NCBI GenBank assembly: GCA_041687015.1 | Contig: JAWLCT010000006.1 | Location: 1-64,000 of the forward strand | Direction: 5' to 3' | Source: JALOAT01 sp041687015 | GTDB lineage: Bacteria > Pseudomonadota > Gammaproteobacteria > Thiohalomonadales > Thiohalomonadaceae | Length of the DNA stretch: 64,000 nt | Shown here: piece after piece, positions 7,770 through 14,647 of the stretch | Layout of the letters: each line of letters starts with the position of its first letter | Numbering within the stretch: position 1 is the stretch's first letter | The notes under the pieces: generated by a model | Told to the model about the DNA's origin: nothing | The model's input: the letters and a program-made list of their open reading frames with translations, nothing else | The model's database searches: none | Program-made: the position numbers and the translations under genes

Positions 7770-7781
7770 TGACATGTGTCA
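7770..7781. promoter_or_regulatory. Palindrome TGACA-TG-TGTCA, candidate activator site
   Basis: A perfect 12-bp inverted repeat in the divergent intergenic region, with another TGACA at 7786-7790. It lies about 75-80 bp upstream of one -12 element (7696) and about 120 bp upstream of the other (7897). This is the normal distance for an enhancer-type site of a sigma-54 activator. The protein that binds it is unknown. Confidence 0.5.
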
Positions 7782-7883
7782 ACGCTGACAGCTGCGCCGG
7801 GTACGCGACGTCAGCAATGGCATAGTTCCGGATCGAGGTGCGATAACACACTCGCCACCACAGGGACAGCGGGTTGCGGTCGA

Positions 7884-7899
7884 TGGTCTGCGATTTGCA
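7884..7899 (+). promoter_or_regulatory. Candidate sigma-54 promoter for the second MBL gene
   Basis: TGGTCTGCGATTTGCA has a perfect -12 half (TTTGCA) and the GG at the right distance (7885 to 7897). The -24 half deviates (TGGTC rather than TGGCA). Predicted start is near 7909, about 25 nt before the start codon at 7935. Confidence 0.5.
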
Positions 7900-7934
7900 A
7901 CCCCGTAGTCTCAGCCCTCCGATGAACTTCGACC

Positions 7935-8738
7935 ATGTTGCGAAACCTGCTCCCTTCCTGCCGGCCGAGTTCCACGGCTGCATCACATCAAGACGTTCGC
8001 CTCCAGGTGGCGTTCGATAATGTGCGGCTTGCGCCAAACCTGTCCACCGGATGGGGCTTCGCTTGTCTCGTCCGAATCGGGCAGCGTGCCGTTCTTTTCG
8101 ACACCGGGGGCAACGGTGACCTGCTACTGAACAATCTGCGCCAGCTGGGCGTCCATCCACGCCATATTGATACCGTGATGATCTCCCACCTGCATGCCGA
8201 TCACATGGGCGGCCTGGAACACTTTCTGCGCGCCAATCCTGCCGCCATCGTTTACACCCCCGCCTCCATTGCACTGCCCCTCAGGCGCATGGTCGCAGGC
8301 CACGGTACACGCATCAAAGCGATCGCCCGACCACAACATCTGTTCTCCGGCATCCACTCCACGGGCGAGTTCGGCGAAGGCGTGGGCGAACAGGCACTGA
8401 TTGCGGAAAGCCCTGAAGGGCCGATACTCATCACCGGCTGCGCCCATGCGGGTATCGACATCCTCGCAGAAGCGGCCACACACCAGCTTGGCCGACCGCT
8501 GCACCTGCTCATGGGCGGCTACCACCTGAGACAAAAACAGGAGATGGAGGTGCTTGGGATCATTGCCCGCTTGAAGGTGCTCGGTGTGCGACACGTGGCG
8601 CCAAGCCACTGCACGGGCGAGCTTGCCACGGCGTTGTTACGGGAAGCGTGGGGAGACCGGTTTCTCGCCTCCGGTTGTGGCGCGGACTTTTCATTCCGGT
8701 TGCCGGATGAGCGTCCGACAGACGCCGATACGCCCTGA
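7935..8738 (+). CDS. MBL-fold metallohydrolase (COG1237-like), second copy
   Basis: 267 residues. The metal motif HLHADH is at 85-90 followed by MGG. DTGGNG, ITGCAHAGID, MGGYHL and PSHCTGE align with the same elements of the MBL protein encoded at 6431-7168. This copy has about 25 extra N-terminal residues before VRLQVAFDNV and a weak ribosome binding site, so the true start may be further in. It is transcribed away from its paralogue, with palindromic DNA between them. The substrate is not known. The COG1237 group includes pterin-related hydrolases, but gene context here points to the NifX/MinD system. Confidence 0.83.
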   Translation: MLRNLLPSCRPSSTAASHQDVRLQVAFDNVRLAPNLSTGWGFACLVRIGQRAVLFDTGGNGDLLLNNLRQLGVHPRHIDTVMISHLHADHMGGLEHFLRANPAAIVYTPASIALPLRRMVAGHGTRIKAIARPQHLFSGIHSTGEFGEGVGEQALIAESPEGPILITGCAHAGIDILAEAATHQLGRPLHLLMGGYHLRQKQEMEVLGIIARLKVLGVRHVAPSHCTGELATALLREAWGDRFLASGCGADFSFRLPDERPTDADTP

Positions 8739-8845
8739 TAGGGATTACCCGAAAGCACCCGGCCTTCTCGGGGCCTCCCAAGCCACACACGCCTGCCGGC
8801 GCGCTCTTGTAAGATAACGTCCCCAACACTTGGCACCGGGTCACC

Positions 8846-9469
8846 ATGACACGTCGAATTTCCCGTTATGCGCCTGTGCTCTTGCTCGCAGTGGCCATGG
8901 CCTATGTGTGGTTCGTCCACGTCAATTATCGTTTCGAGACCGTGAGCGAGGGGCGGGTGTACAAGTCAGCCGCCATGCCGCAGGACACGCTCGTAAGCTA
9001 TGTCTCGACCCACGGGATCAAAACGGTGATCGACCTGCGGGATCCTGGCGGCGCGCGCGATGCCCTGCACCCCGAACGTCAGGAAGAAATCGATGCCGAA
9101 GCCCGTGCACTCGCCGCCTTGTCAGGTGTTCGTCACGTGAACATCCCTTCGCGACAGGTGCCGACCGCCGCCACACTCAGCCGATTCTTCAAGGTCCTCG
9201 ACCAGGAGGACGCCTTCCCGGTGCTTATCCACTGCCATCACGGCACGGGCCGCGCGGAGATCTATTCGGCGATCTACCGCATCGAATACGAACACTGGAG
9301 CAACGAGGCGGCACGCCAGGGAACGCGCCCGGTGATTGAGTTTGCCGGGTACCGGAGTTCCTTCGCCGACGGCAAACCAAAAGGCGACTTTCTCATGAAC
9401 TACCAACCCAGGCGCGCCGGCGAGGCGAGCACGCTCTCGGCGATGGAGGCCGCCGCCACATCTGAGTAA
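8846..9469 (+). CDS. Membrane-anchored tyrosine/dual-specificity-like phosphatase
   Basis: 207 residues. One N-terminal hydrophobic anchor (about 9-25) precedes a small phosphatase domain. The catalytic signature C-X5-R is present as HCHHGTGR (C130, R136). A VIDLRD segment (62-66) fits the general-acid region of DSP/CpsB-like enzymes. It is likely periplasmic, judged from the N-in anchor. It resembles proteins annotated as 'dual specificity protein phosphatase family' beside respiratory or sulfur genes. The start is 107 nt after the MBL stop, so it may belong to the same transcript. A GTAAGATAAC at about 8809-8818 could also provide a sigma-70 -10 element. The substrate is unknown. Confidence 0.78.
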   Translation: MTRRISRYAPVLLLAVAMAYVWFVHVNYRFETVSEGRVYKSAAMPQDTLVSYVSTHGIKTVIDLRDPGGARDALHPERQEEIDAEARALAALSGVRHVNIPSRQVPTAATLSRFFKVLDQEDAFPVLIHCHHGTGRAEIYSAIYRIEYEHWSNEAARQGTRPVIEFAGYRSSFADGKPKGDFLMNYQPRRAGEASTLSAMEAAATSE

Positions 9470-9489
9470 ACGGCGGCGTGGACGTCATG

Positions 9490-9516
9490 GGGCCTGCGGC
9501 GCCTTGCCGCAGGCCC
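9490..9516. terminator. Bidirectional hairpin between convergent genes
   Basis: An 11-bp perfect stem GGGCCTGCGGC / GCCGCAGGCCC with loop GCCTT lies between the phosphatase stop and the stop of the leftward membrane-protein gene. There is no long T run on either side, so termination strength is uncertain. Confidence 0.65.
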
Positions 9517-9522
9517 TCTCCA

Positions 9523-10698
9523 TCAGGCAACCAGCAAACGCCGGTTGAGTTTCAGCATGGTCAGTACGGTTTTCAACTGCACGTACACCAGCGGGACGAG
9601 CAACGCGAAATAGACGACGCTGAATTGCGCGACCACCCCGACGCGTACCAGCCCCATGTGTATGAAGAACATGGAAAAGACAAACACCGCCACACCCGGG
9701 CAGATGAGTGCATAGCTGGTCGGATGATGCTTATCGCCGTGCAGGTAGTCGCGGAAATAACCCAGCCGCCGCATAACCGCATAGCCGACCAGACCGGCCA
9801 TCAGCTCAAGCGACAGGATCACCGACGTCAACACGAACAACCATGCCGGACTCACCGGATGGTGGAATCCGTGGTGTAGCCCGAACGAAATACGGATTGT
9901 GGCGATCCCGAGCAGCGTCAGGATGGGAATGGTGATCCACAGGCTCGGACTGGCCGCTTCCGAAATGCCATGCTTGAACATGGATTTCAGGCCGAGCACG
10001 AACTTGGGTACGGCGAGTACACCCGCGATGGCGCCAAAGGCCAACGAGAAGAAAATCCCCACCGCATTCACCTCGGGATGATGGCTCATCGCACCGGGTG
10101 CCGCGAAGCCCACGGAGACCATGGCAAAGGCGAAGATCGCAAGCATCTGACTGAGGTTGTTGTTTTCGACAAAATCGAAATCACCTTGCGTAATCAACCG
10201 GGTCATGTAGGCCACGAAGATGCGCAGCGCATATACCCCAACGGCAAGGAACCCCAGGATCGCCATGGGGAACAGGTATTCCGCATAAGCCCACAGGCCG
10301 GGAACGAATACGGCTCCCAGCACGAACATCACGTTGATGGTCATGGCCAAGGTGAGCGGAATGGCCATCAACGCCACCTCCTCGTTCGAGCTGCGCAGCC
10401 TGGCGAATTTTTCGGTCTGCTTGAACAGGCGGTATTCGCGCACGTTCCATACCAGCAAACTCACGTGCATGAAAGCGAAGAACATGATGGCCAGCAAGGC
10501 CGCCCCCACAAGGACCTTGGCAGTCAGACTGCCGTCCTGGAGCAGCGGCATGATATGGGAAAACGTCGGCAGCGGCGTATCCGGATGTTTCACCATGAAC
10601 ATCAGGTACATGAAAAACGAAACTGCCAATCCGCCTGCCCCGAGGGCCGACAGGAAATACATGGGCGAATAGCGCTCACCCAAGCCACGGTGCAACAT
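9523..10698 (-). CDS. Polytopic membrane protein, possibly quinol/heme-linked (TsoY-like?)
   Basis: 391 residues with about ten hydrophobic segments, starting after MLHRGLGERYSPMYFLSA. Several loops are rich in histidine (HHPE, GLHHGFHHPVSP, HGDKHHP), which would suit heme or metal ligation. I have a vague memory of such proteins being called TsoY family in proteobacteria, but I cannot confirm it and assign no function. The start at 10698 is favoured because GAGAGAGG lies 7 nt upstream; upstream ATGs lack this. It is the last gene of the leftward NifX/MinD cluster, 92 nt after the preceding NifX-fold gene, so it may be the membrane partner of that system. Confidence 0.7.
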   Translation of the reverse strand: MLHRGLGERYSPMYFLSALGAGGLAVSFFMYLMFMVKHPDTPLPTFSHIMPLLQDGSLTAKVLVGAALLAIMFFAFMHVSLLVWNVREYRLFKQTEKFARLRSSNEEVALMAIPLTLAMTINVMFVLGAVFVPGLWAYAEYLFPMAILGFLAVGVYALRIFVAYMTRLITQGDFDFVENNNLSQMLAIFAFAMVSVGFAAPGAMSHHPEVNAVGIFFSLAFGAIAGVLAVPKFVLGLKSMFKHGISEAASPSLWITIPILTLLGIATIRISFGLHHGFHHPVSPAWLFVLTSVILSLELMAGLVGYAVMRRLGYFRDYLHGDKHHPTSYALICPGVAVFVFSMFFIHMGLVRVGVVAQFSVVYFALLVPLVYVQLKTVLTMLKLNRRLLVA

Positions 10699-10790
10699 CG
10701 AACGACCTCTCTCTTGTACCAACATCGGCGGGCGCGTCTTTGATCTGCGCGCAGGTGACTTCTGCGGCTGTTTGAACAGCAACAGTGTTC

Positions 10791-11129
10791 TCAATGATCG
10801 CAGCTGTTGTTACCCGTATGCAGGTTCCCCGCCAGGAATTCGTTCACGAGGTGCTCCGGAGGGTCTTCCGGCGCGCCCAGCACTACGGCGATTCCCTGTC
10901 GGCCACACAGTTCAAGAGCGCGGCCACCCATGCCGCCTGCAATGATGATGTTCGCGCCGCGCTCTGCGAGCCATTGCGGCAACAGCCCCGGTTGATGAGG
11001 TGGCGCATCGATTTCCTCCCGGTTGATGATGCTTCGGGTGGCCGGGTCGGCATCGAAGAGCGCGAACACGTCACAGTGTCCGAAATGGGAAGACAGTCTT
11101 CCTTGGATGACGGGAATGGCGATACGCAT
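10791..11129 (-). CDS. NifX/NafY-fold protein (ORP/MTH1175-like), copy 3
   Basis: 112 residues. It begins MRIAIPVIQGRLSSHFGHCDVFALF, which is the classic opening of the 'dinitrogenase iron-molybdenum cofactor biosynthesis' fold with the SxHFGHC metal-site motif. It then has IIAGGMGGRALELC, where the GGMG loop binds clusters in NifX/NafY relatives. The C-terminus is NSCDH. Family members carry Mo-Fe or Mo-Cu-S clusters (NafY; the Desulfovibrio orange protein). The start is placed at 11129 because GGAG lies upstream and the fold begins there. It follows the two MinD-type ATPases by 22 nt. Confidence 0.87.
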   Translation of the reverse strand: MRIAIPVIQGRLSSHFGHCDVFALFDADPATRSIINREEIDAPPHQPGLLPQWLAERGANIIIAGGMGGRALELCGRQGIAVVLGAPEDPPEHLVNEFLAGNLHTGNNSCDH

Positions 11130-11151
11130 GGTTGTTTCTCCAGTTGGATAC

Positions 11152-12072
11152 CTACGGTTCAAAGTGATTGCCATCGAGAAGCACACGGAGTCTGTCCCAC
11201 ATGGCACGAATGTCCTCTCCGGCACGTGTGTCGATTTCCGTGGCTGCTCGCAATGCATGTTGTGCGTCGCTGACGCCCGGGTCGTAAGCGACGCGACCCA
11301 CGGGGATCGCCCCGAGCGTCCGGGACTTCTCCTCGATTTGCAGCGCAAGGATGGGATTGATGTCCCACTTGTTCACACACAGTGCCGCCGGGATTCGAAA
11401 GTGGCGGATCATGGCAAGCAATCGTTCCACATCGTGTAGCCCGGATACCGTCGGCTCGGTCACCACAAGCGCCATCGTAGCGCCGGTTACCGAGGCGATA
11501 GCGGGACACCCGATGCCCGGCGGCCCATCAATGACGACGAGCGGCTGATGCTGCGCCCGTGCGATGCTGCGTGCCTCGGCACGTACGATGGCTACCAGTT
11601 TCCCTGAGTTTTCGGCCCCGGGTCTGAGCCTCGCATGCACGAGCGTTCCATTGCGGGAATCGGAAACGAACCATTCGCCGCAGTCGCGTGGTTCGAAATC
11701 GATGGCTCTGTCCCTGCAGAAGTGGACACAAACCCCACAGCCTTCGCAGAGCAAACCGTTGACGCGAAATTTCTCCTCGTCTTGCTCGTCCAGATAAGGC
11801 TCGATTGCACCGAAACGGCAGTTGTCGAGACACACACCACACCCGGTGCAGTCCGTCGGCCGTATGCTCGCTTCACGGCCGCTCACGAAGGTTTCACGAT
11901 GGCGGGTGCGGGGTTCGAGAATCAGGTGGAGATCTGCGGCATCCACGTCGCAATCGGCAAGGACGGTATCGCTGCCGAGTTGTGCAATGGAAGCGGTGAT
12001 ACTTGTCTTTCCTGTGCCACCTTTGCCACTGAGGATCACCAGCTCCTTGATCATCGGGTCAGCGCCATTCAT
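11152..12072 (-). CDS. MinD-superfamily P-loop ATPase with 2x[4Fe-4S] insert, copy 2
   Basis: 306 residues. A deviant Walker A KGGTGKT (17-23) opens a MinD/Mrp-type ATPase. A bacterial ferredoxin segment is inserted with C75, C78, C81, C85 and C109, C112, C115, C119. The Walker B-like DGPPGIGCPA follows. This is the COG1149 arrangement, in which an ATPase carries two [4Fe-4S] clusters and is almost always encoded as a tandem pair beside NifX-fold genes. In Desulfovibrio vulgaris such ATPases belong to the ORP complex gene cluster. Its start overlaps the upstream paralogue's stop by 4 nt. A role in ATP-driven cluster assembly or electron transfer is inferred. Confidence 0.9.
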   Translation of the reverse strand: MNGADPMIKELVILSGKGGTGKTSITASIAQLGSDTVLADCDVDAADLHLILEPRTRHRETFVSGREASIRPTDCTGCGVCLDNCRFGAIEPYLDEQDEEKFRVNGLLCEGCGVCVHFCRDRAIDFEPRDCGEWFVSDSRNGTLVHARLRPGAENSGKLVAIVRAEARSIARAQHQPLVVIDGPPGIGCPAIASVTGATMALVVTEPTVSGLHDVERLLAMIRHFRIPAALCVNKWDINPILALQIEEKSRTLGAIPVGRVAYDPGVSDAQHALRAATEIDTRAGEDIRAMWDRLRVLLDGNHFEP

Positions 12073-12944
12073 CTCCCATCCCCTAGAGCGCGGGACACAT
12101 GGGTATTCGCTGCCCGTTCACGGATTGTCAGTAGCAGTAGTTCGAAAGCGGCCCGGTACTCAGGTAACGCTTCCACCAACACCTCACCGCGTGAATAGGC
12201 CTCTGCGATGCGCCTGTCGTCCGGCAATTCCAACAGGACAGGGATACCTTTGCGCTTGCAGAACGTTGCCGCACTTGGTTCCACCCGGCGGCTGCGGTTG
12301 ATAACGACACCCATTGGAATCCCACACGCTTCAAGCGCCTCGACGGCCAATCCCAGGTCGTGAACACCGAAAGGCGTGGGCTCCGTCACCAACACAACGA
12401 AATCGCAGCCGGAAACCGCGGTCACCACCGGACAGGTTGTCCCGGGTGGAGCATCGATGAGAACGAGTTGTTCATCATCGTCCGCCCGGCTGCGCACGGC
12501 ACGAATCAGGGGAGGTGCCATCGTCATGCCGATATCGAGGCGACCGGTAATCAGCGTCAGCTGGTCGGAACGCCCGACAGTGACGGTACCGATCGGACGG
12601 GGGACCTCATCGATAGCGCCCTTGGGGCAAACCTTCGCGCAACCACCACAGGCGTGGCACAGTTCTTCGAACACCTTTGGGCGGGATGCCGTCATCGCGA
12701 TGGCATTGAATGCACAGAACGCGCTGCATTCGCCACAAGCGTCGCAGCGCTGTTCGTCGATACGCGGAACCCATATCGACGCAGGCTCGACCTCGTCCGA
12801 CGGACAGGCAATGAACAAGTGAGCGTTCGGTTCCTCCACATCACAATCGAGCAATGTGACGGGCTGCGTGGCCACACGCGCCAGGTTTACGCATACCGTG
12901 GTTTTGCCGGTACCGCCCTTGCCTGAAGCGACGGCGATTTTCAC
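12069..12944 (-). CDS. MinD-superfamily P-loop ATPase with 2x[4Fe-4S] insert, copy 1
   Basis: 291 residues with the same build as its downstream partner. KGGTGKT is at 9-15. Ferredoxin cysteines are C67, C70, C73, C77 and C96, C99, C102, C106. The later nucleotide-binding segment is IDAPPGTTCPVV. The two copies are distinct in sequence outside these motifs, so they probably form a heterodimer. It overlaps the trmO-like gene by 4 nt upstream and its partner by 4 nt downstream, which indicates tight translational coupling of the whole cluster. The C-terminal part (LPEYRAAFELLLLTIRERA) is predicted helical. Confidence 0.9.
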   Translation of the reverse strand: MKIAVASGKGGTGKTTVCVNLARVATQPVTLLDCDVEEPNAHLFIACPSDEVEPASIWVPRIDEQRCDACGECSAFCAFNAIAMTASRPKVFEELCHACGGCAKVCPKGAIDEVPRPIGTVTVGRSDQLTLITGRLDIGMTMAPPLIRAVRSRADDDEQLVLIDAPPGTTCPVVTAVSGCDFVVLVTEPTPFGVHDLGLAVEALEACGIPMGVVINRSRRVEPSAATFCKRKGIPVLLELPDDRRIAEAYSRGEVLVEALPEYRAAFELLLLTIRERAANTHVSRALGDGR

Positions 12945-13462
12945 TGGAGATGGCCTCCCTCGCCCTGTTCGATACGCTGGCCGCGTCGCTGTGCCGTATC
13001 TTCATCCACTTCGTCCTGCCATCCGTTGCGCGTCCCCACGAAGCAGTCGAAGCGTGCGGCGTAGGGCTTGATGTCGAGGATTGGCGTACCGTCAAGCAGA
13101 TCAAGACCGGTGACATGCACGCGGTTGTGCTCCACCCTGACCAGACGCACGATGCTCAATCCTATGGGGTTCGGTCGCCACGGCGCACGCGTGGCAAAAA
13201 TGCCGTGTTCCTTGTCTTGAAGAAAAGGCGTTACGAGCAAACGAGACTCGTCAATCCGGTGCAGGTGGTAGATCAGGTATATGTGCGAATAGCCCTCAAG
13301 GCTGCGCAGGCCGTCCACCAAATGCTCGTGGATCTCCACATAGCCATGGGCGGCCTCCGCGTAGACGGGCTGAATGGGCGTATCCCGCGGCACGACATGG
13401 GGGCTGGAGACGTAACCGATCGGCGCGTATTCGACGACGTCTTGAACGCTTCGGCCTGTCAT
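12941..13462 (-). CDS. trmO: TrmO-family (UPF0066) protein
   Basis: 173 residues. Motifs PIGYVSSP near the start, EGYSHIYLIYHLHR and the strongly conserved FATRAPWRPNPIGLSIVRL mark the TrmO/YaeB/UPF0066 family. E. coli TrmO uses S-adenosylmethionine to methylate t6A37 in tRNA-Thr. Here the protein lacks a long C-terminal domain and sits inside the NifX/MinD operon with 4-nt overlaps on both sides. Archaeal and sulfate-reducer UPF0066 proteins are also found near such genes, so a tRNA role in this context is not certain. The final residues are highly polar and probably disordered. Confidence 0.85.
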   Translation of the reverse strand: MTGRSVQDVVEYAPIGYVSSPHVVPRDTPIQPVYAEAAHGYVEIHEHLVDGLRSLEGYSHIYLIYHLHRIDESRLLVTPFLQDKEHGIFATRAPWRPNPIGLSIVRLVRVEHNRVHVTGLDLLDGTPILDIKPYAARFDCFVGTRNGWQDEVDEDTAQRRGQRIEQGEGGHLQ

Positions 13463-13794
13463 CCGATCCGCTCCAACGCGCCGGCGCGAAACCGGGCCAG
13501 TGCATCGCCCACCGTCAGGGCGTCGCTACGGTAGACGGCGACACCTGCGGCAGTAAGCAGTTGCATTGCCTTCGGCCCGCAGCGACCGGTCACCACGGCT
13601 TGTGCACCGAGCCGGATCACGCGCTCCGCCACTTGCATACCTGCGCCCGCGGCGGCCTCGGCGTTCGCGGCATTGTCGATGGCGCAGCATGCGCCGTCGC
13701 CCAGATCACACACCACCAGTTTCGGCGCTCGTCCGAACACGGGGTCGAAGGGCGCCTCGGGGGTTTCACCCCTCGCAGTGATTACGATGTTCAA
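13459..13794 (-). CDS. NifX/NafY-fold protein, copy 2 (TTG start proposed)
   Basis: From a TTG codon at 13794 the frame gives 111 residues starting NIVITARG after the initiator and containing FDPVFGRAPKLVVCD, ACCAIDNAAN, VTGRCGPKAMQLL and ALERIG at the end. These match the NifX-like fold. GGGGGAGG lies about 8 nt upstream of this TTG, and the TTG overlaps the stop of the small upstream frame (TTGA). An in-frame ATG at 13896 would add 34 residues that look non-homologous (GGKRNRTGLRWTTPA...). I therefore prefer the internal TTG, but the longer form cannot be excluded. The cysteines C-C in ACCAID are potential cluster ligands. Confidence 0.75.
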   Translation of the reverse strand: MNIVITARGETPEAPFDPVFGRAPKLVVCDLGDGACCAIDNAANAEAAAGAGMQVAERVIRLGAQAVVTGRCGPKAMQLLTAAGVAVYRSDALTVGDALARFRAGALERIG

Positions 13795-13991
13795 TCGATC
13801 ATCCTCCCCCGGCAACGCCGACGCTGGCCCGCGCACAGGTGTTGCCGGCGTTGTCCACCGCAGCCCCGTCCTGTTTCGCTTGCCGCCCATCCCCATTCCT
13901 GGGTCATCGTGACCGGCTCGGCCGTCAGCGCGACCACACGCCCCCGAGCCCCGACACCGCTTCGAACACCGTTTCTGTTACCTTTTCTCAT
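13791..13991 (-). CDS. Small Arg/Gly-rich basic protein (66 aa)
   Basis: Frame of 66 codons between two NifX-fold genes. It starts with ATG at 13991, two bases after the stop of the upstream gene and behind GGGAG. It ends with a TGA that overlaps the proposed TTG start of the next gene. It encodes many Arg and Gly residues (GRGCGGQRRQ, GQRRRCRGR) and three cysteines. Small Gly/Arg-rich proteins often accompany NifX-fold genes (for example DUF5320 types), but I see no clear homology. The strong Shine-Dalgarno sequence and tight coupling support translation; the amino-acid composition alone does not. Confidence 0.45.
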   Translation of the reverse strand: MRKGNRNGVRSGVGARGRVVALTAEPVTMTQEWGWAASETGRGCGGQRRQHLCAGQRRRCRGRMID

Positions 13992-13993
13992 GA

Positions 13994-14398
13994 TCAAATC
14001 TCCCGATCCGGGGACTTTTGCCCCGGACGTAAATGATGGCGCCGCCTTTGGCGGCAACGGCGACCCCGACAACCGGGCATCGCGAATCGTTCGTGCAGCA
14101 ATGTGCCGTCACGCCACGCATCGAGCACCTCGTCGACATCACCGGCTTTGAATGCGATCACAGTGATGCCGCAGGCTGAGGCCATGGCCTCCGTCGCGCG
14201 GGTTATGGCACCGCAAATGAGGGTGTCCACGCCTTGGCCGGTCAGGTGCATCACCTTCGCGGCCGCATCACCCTCACACGCGACGATGCCGATCTCTTTC
14301 AGCGCACATCCCACATCGCCCTCCAGGACCCGGATCCGGTTGCACGTATCGAACACAGGGGACAAACGTCCGTTCCAGACCGGGACCGCCAGTTTCAT
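13994..14398 (-). CDS. NifX/NafY-fold protein, copy 1
   Basis: 134 residues. It opens MKLAVPVWNGRLSPVFDTCNRIRVLE, the standard first strand and cluster-site loop of this fold. It continues with VMHLTGQGVDTLICGAITRATEAMASACGITVIAF. A cysteine- and arginine-rich tail follows (MPGCRGRRCRQRRRHH) and may be flexible or bind metal or nucleic acid. The start at 14398 is chosen because GAGAGG lies 6 nt upstream and the fold starts here. It is the first gene of the leftward operon, about 100 nt downstream of the predicted sigma-54 transcription start. Members of the family bind or carry Fe-Mo/Mo-Cu-S clusters. Confidence 0.85.
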   Translation of the reverse strand: MKLAVPVWNGRLSPVFDTCNRIRVLEGDVGCALKEIGIVACEGDAAAKVMHLTGQGVDTLICGAITRATEAMASACGITVIAFKAGDVDEVLDAWRDGTLLHERFAMPGCRGRRCRQRRRHHLRPGQKSPDREI

Positions 14399-14509
14399 TG
14401 CGAGCCTCTCGCATATCCCGCACCGTACGACAACTGCGAACAGACCACGTGTACACACCGGGAAGACCTGCAGGCGGCGAACGAAAGCGCCTGCACACCG
14501 GCGAGAGAT

Positions 14510-14525
14510 AGCACGCGCCATGCCA
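14510..14525 (-). promoter_or_regulatory. Sigma-54 promoter of the NifX/MinD operon
   Basis: The reverse strand reads TGGCATGGCGCGTGCT. TGGCA is perfect at -24, GTGCT is one base off at -12 (consensus TTGCT/A), and the GG-GC spacing is correct (14524 to 14512). It lies directly between the sigma-54 activator gene and the first NifX gene, which supports the call. Confidence 0.7.
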
Positions 14526-14559
14526 ATGTTTCCTGATGGACTGCGCGGCGCGAAAACAA

Positions 14560-14584
14560 GGAGGAAAGGCCGCACGCGCGGCCT
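14560..14584 (-). terminator. Probable terminator of the sigma-54 activator gene
   Basis: On the reverse strand AGGCCGC-GCGT-GCGGCCT is a perfect 7-bp stem followed by TTTCCTCC. It is placed after the activator stop and before the operon promoter. The T run is short, so it may be leaky. Confidence 0.55.
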
Positions 14585-14610
14585 GGGGCGGGCTGGAACG
14601 CCGCATTACC

Positions 14611-14647
14611 GCGACGGTCGCGACACACACCGTCGCACAAGTGCGAC
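14611..14647. promoter_or_regulatory. Two overlapping palindromes, candidate activator binding sites
   Basis: GCGACGGT (14611-14618) is repeated inverted as ACCGTCGC (14629-14636). Next to it GTCGCAC-AA-GTGCGAC (14632-14647) is a perfect palindrome that ends at the activator stop codon. Both lie about 90-130 bp upstream of the -24/-12 promoter, the usual enhancer distance. They could serve the adjacent Fis-type regulator. Confidence 0.5.
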
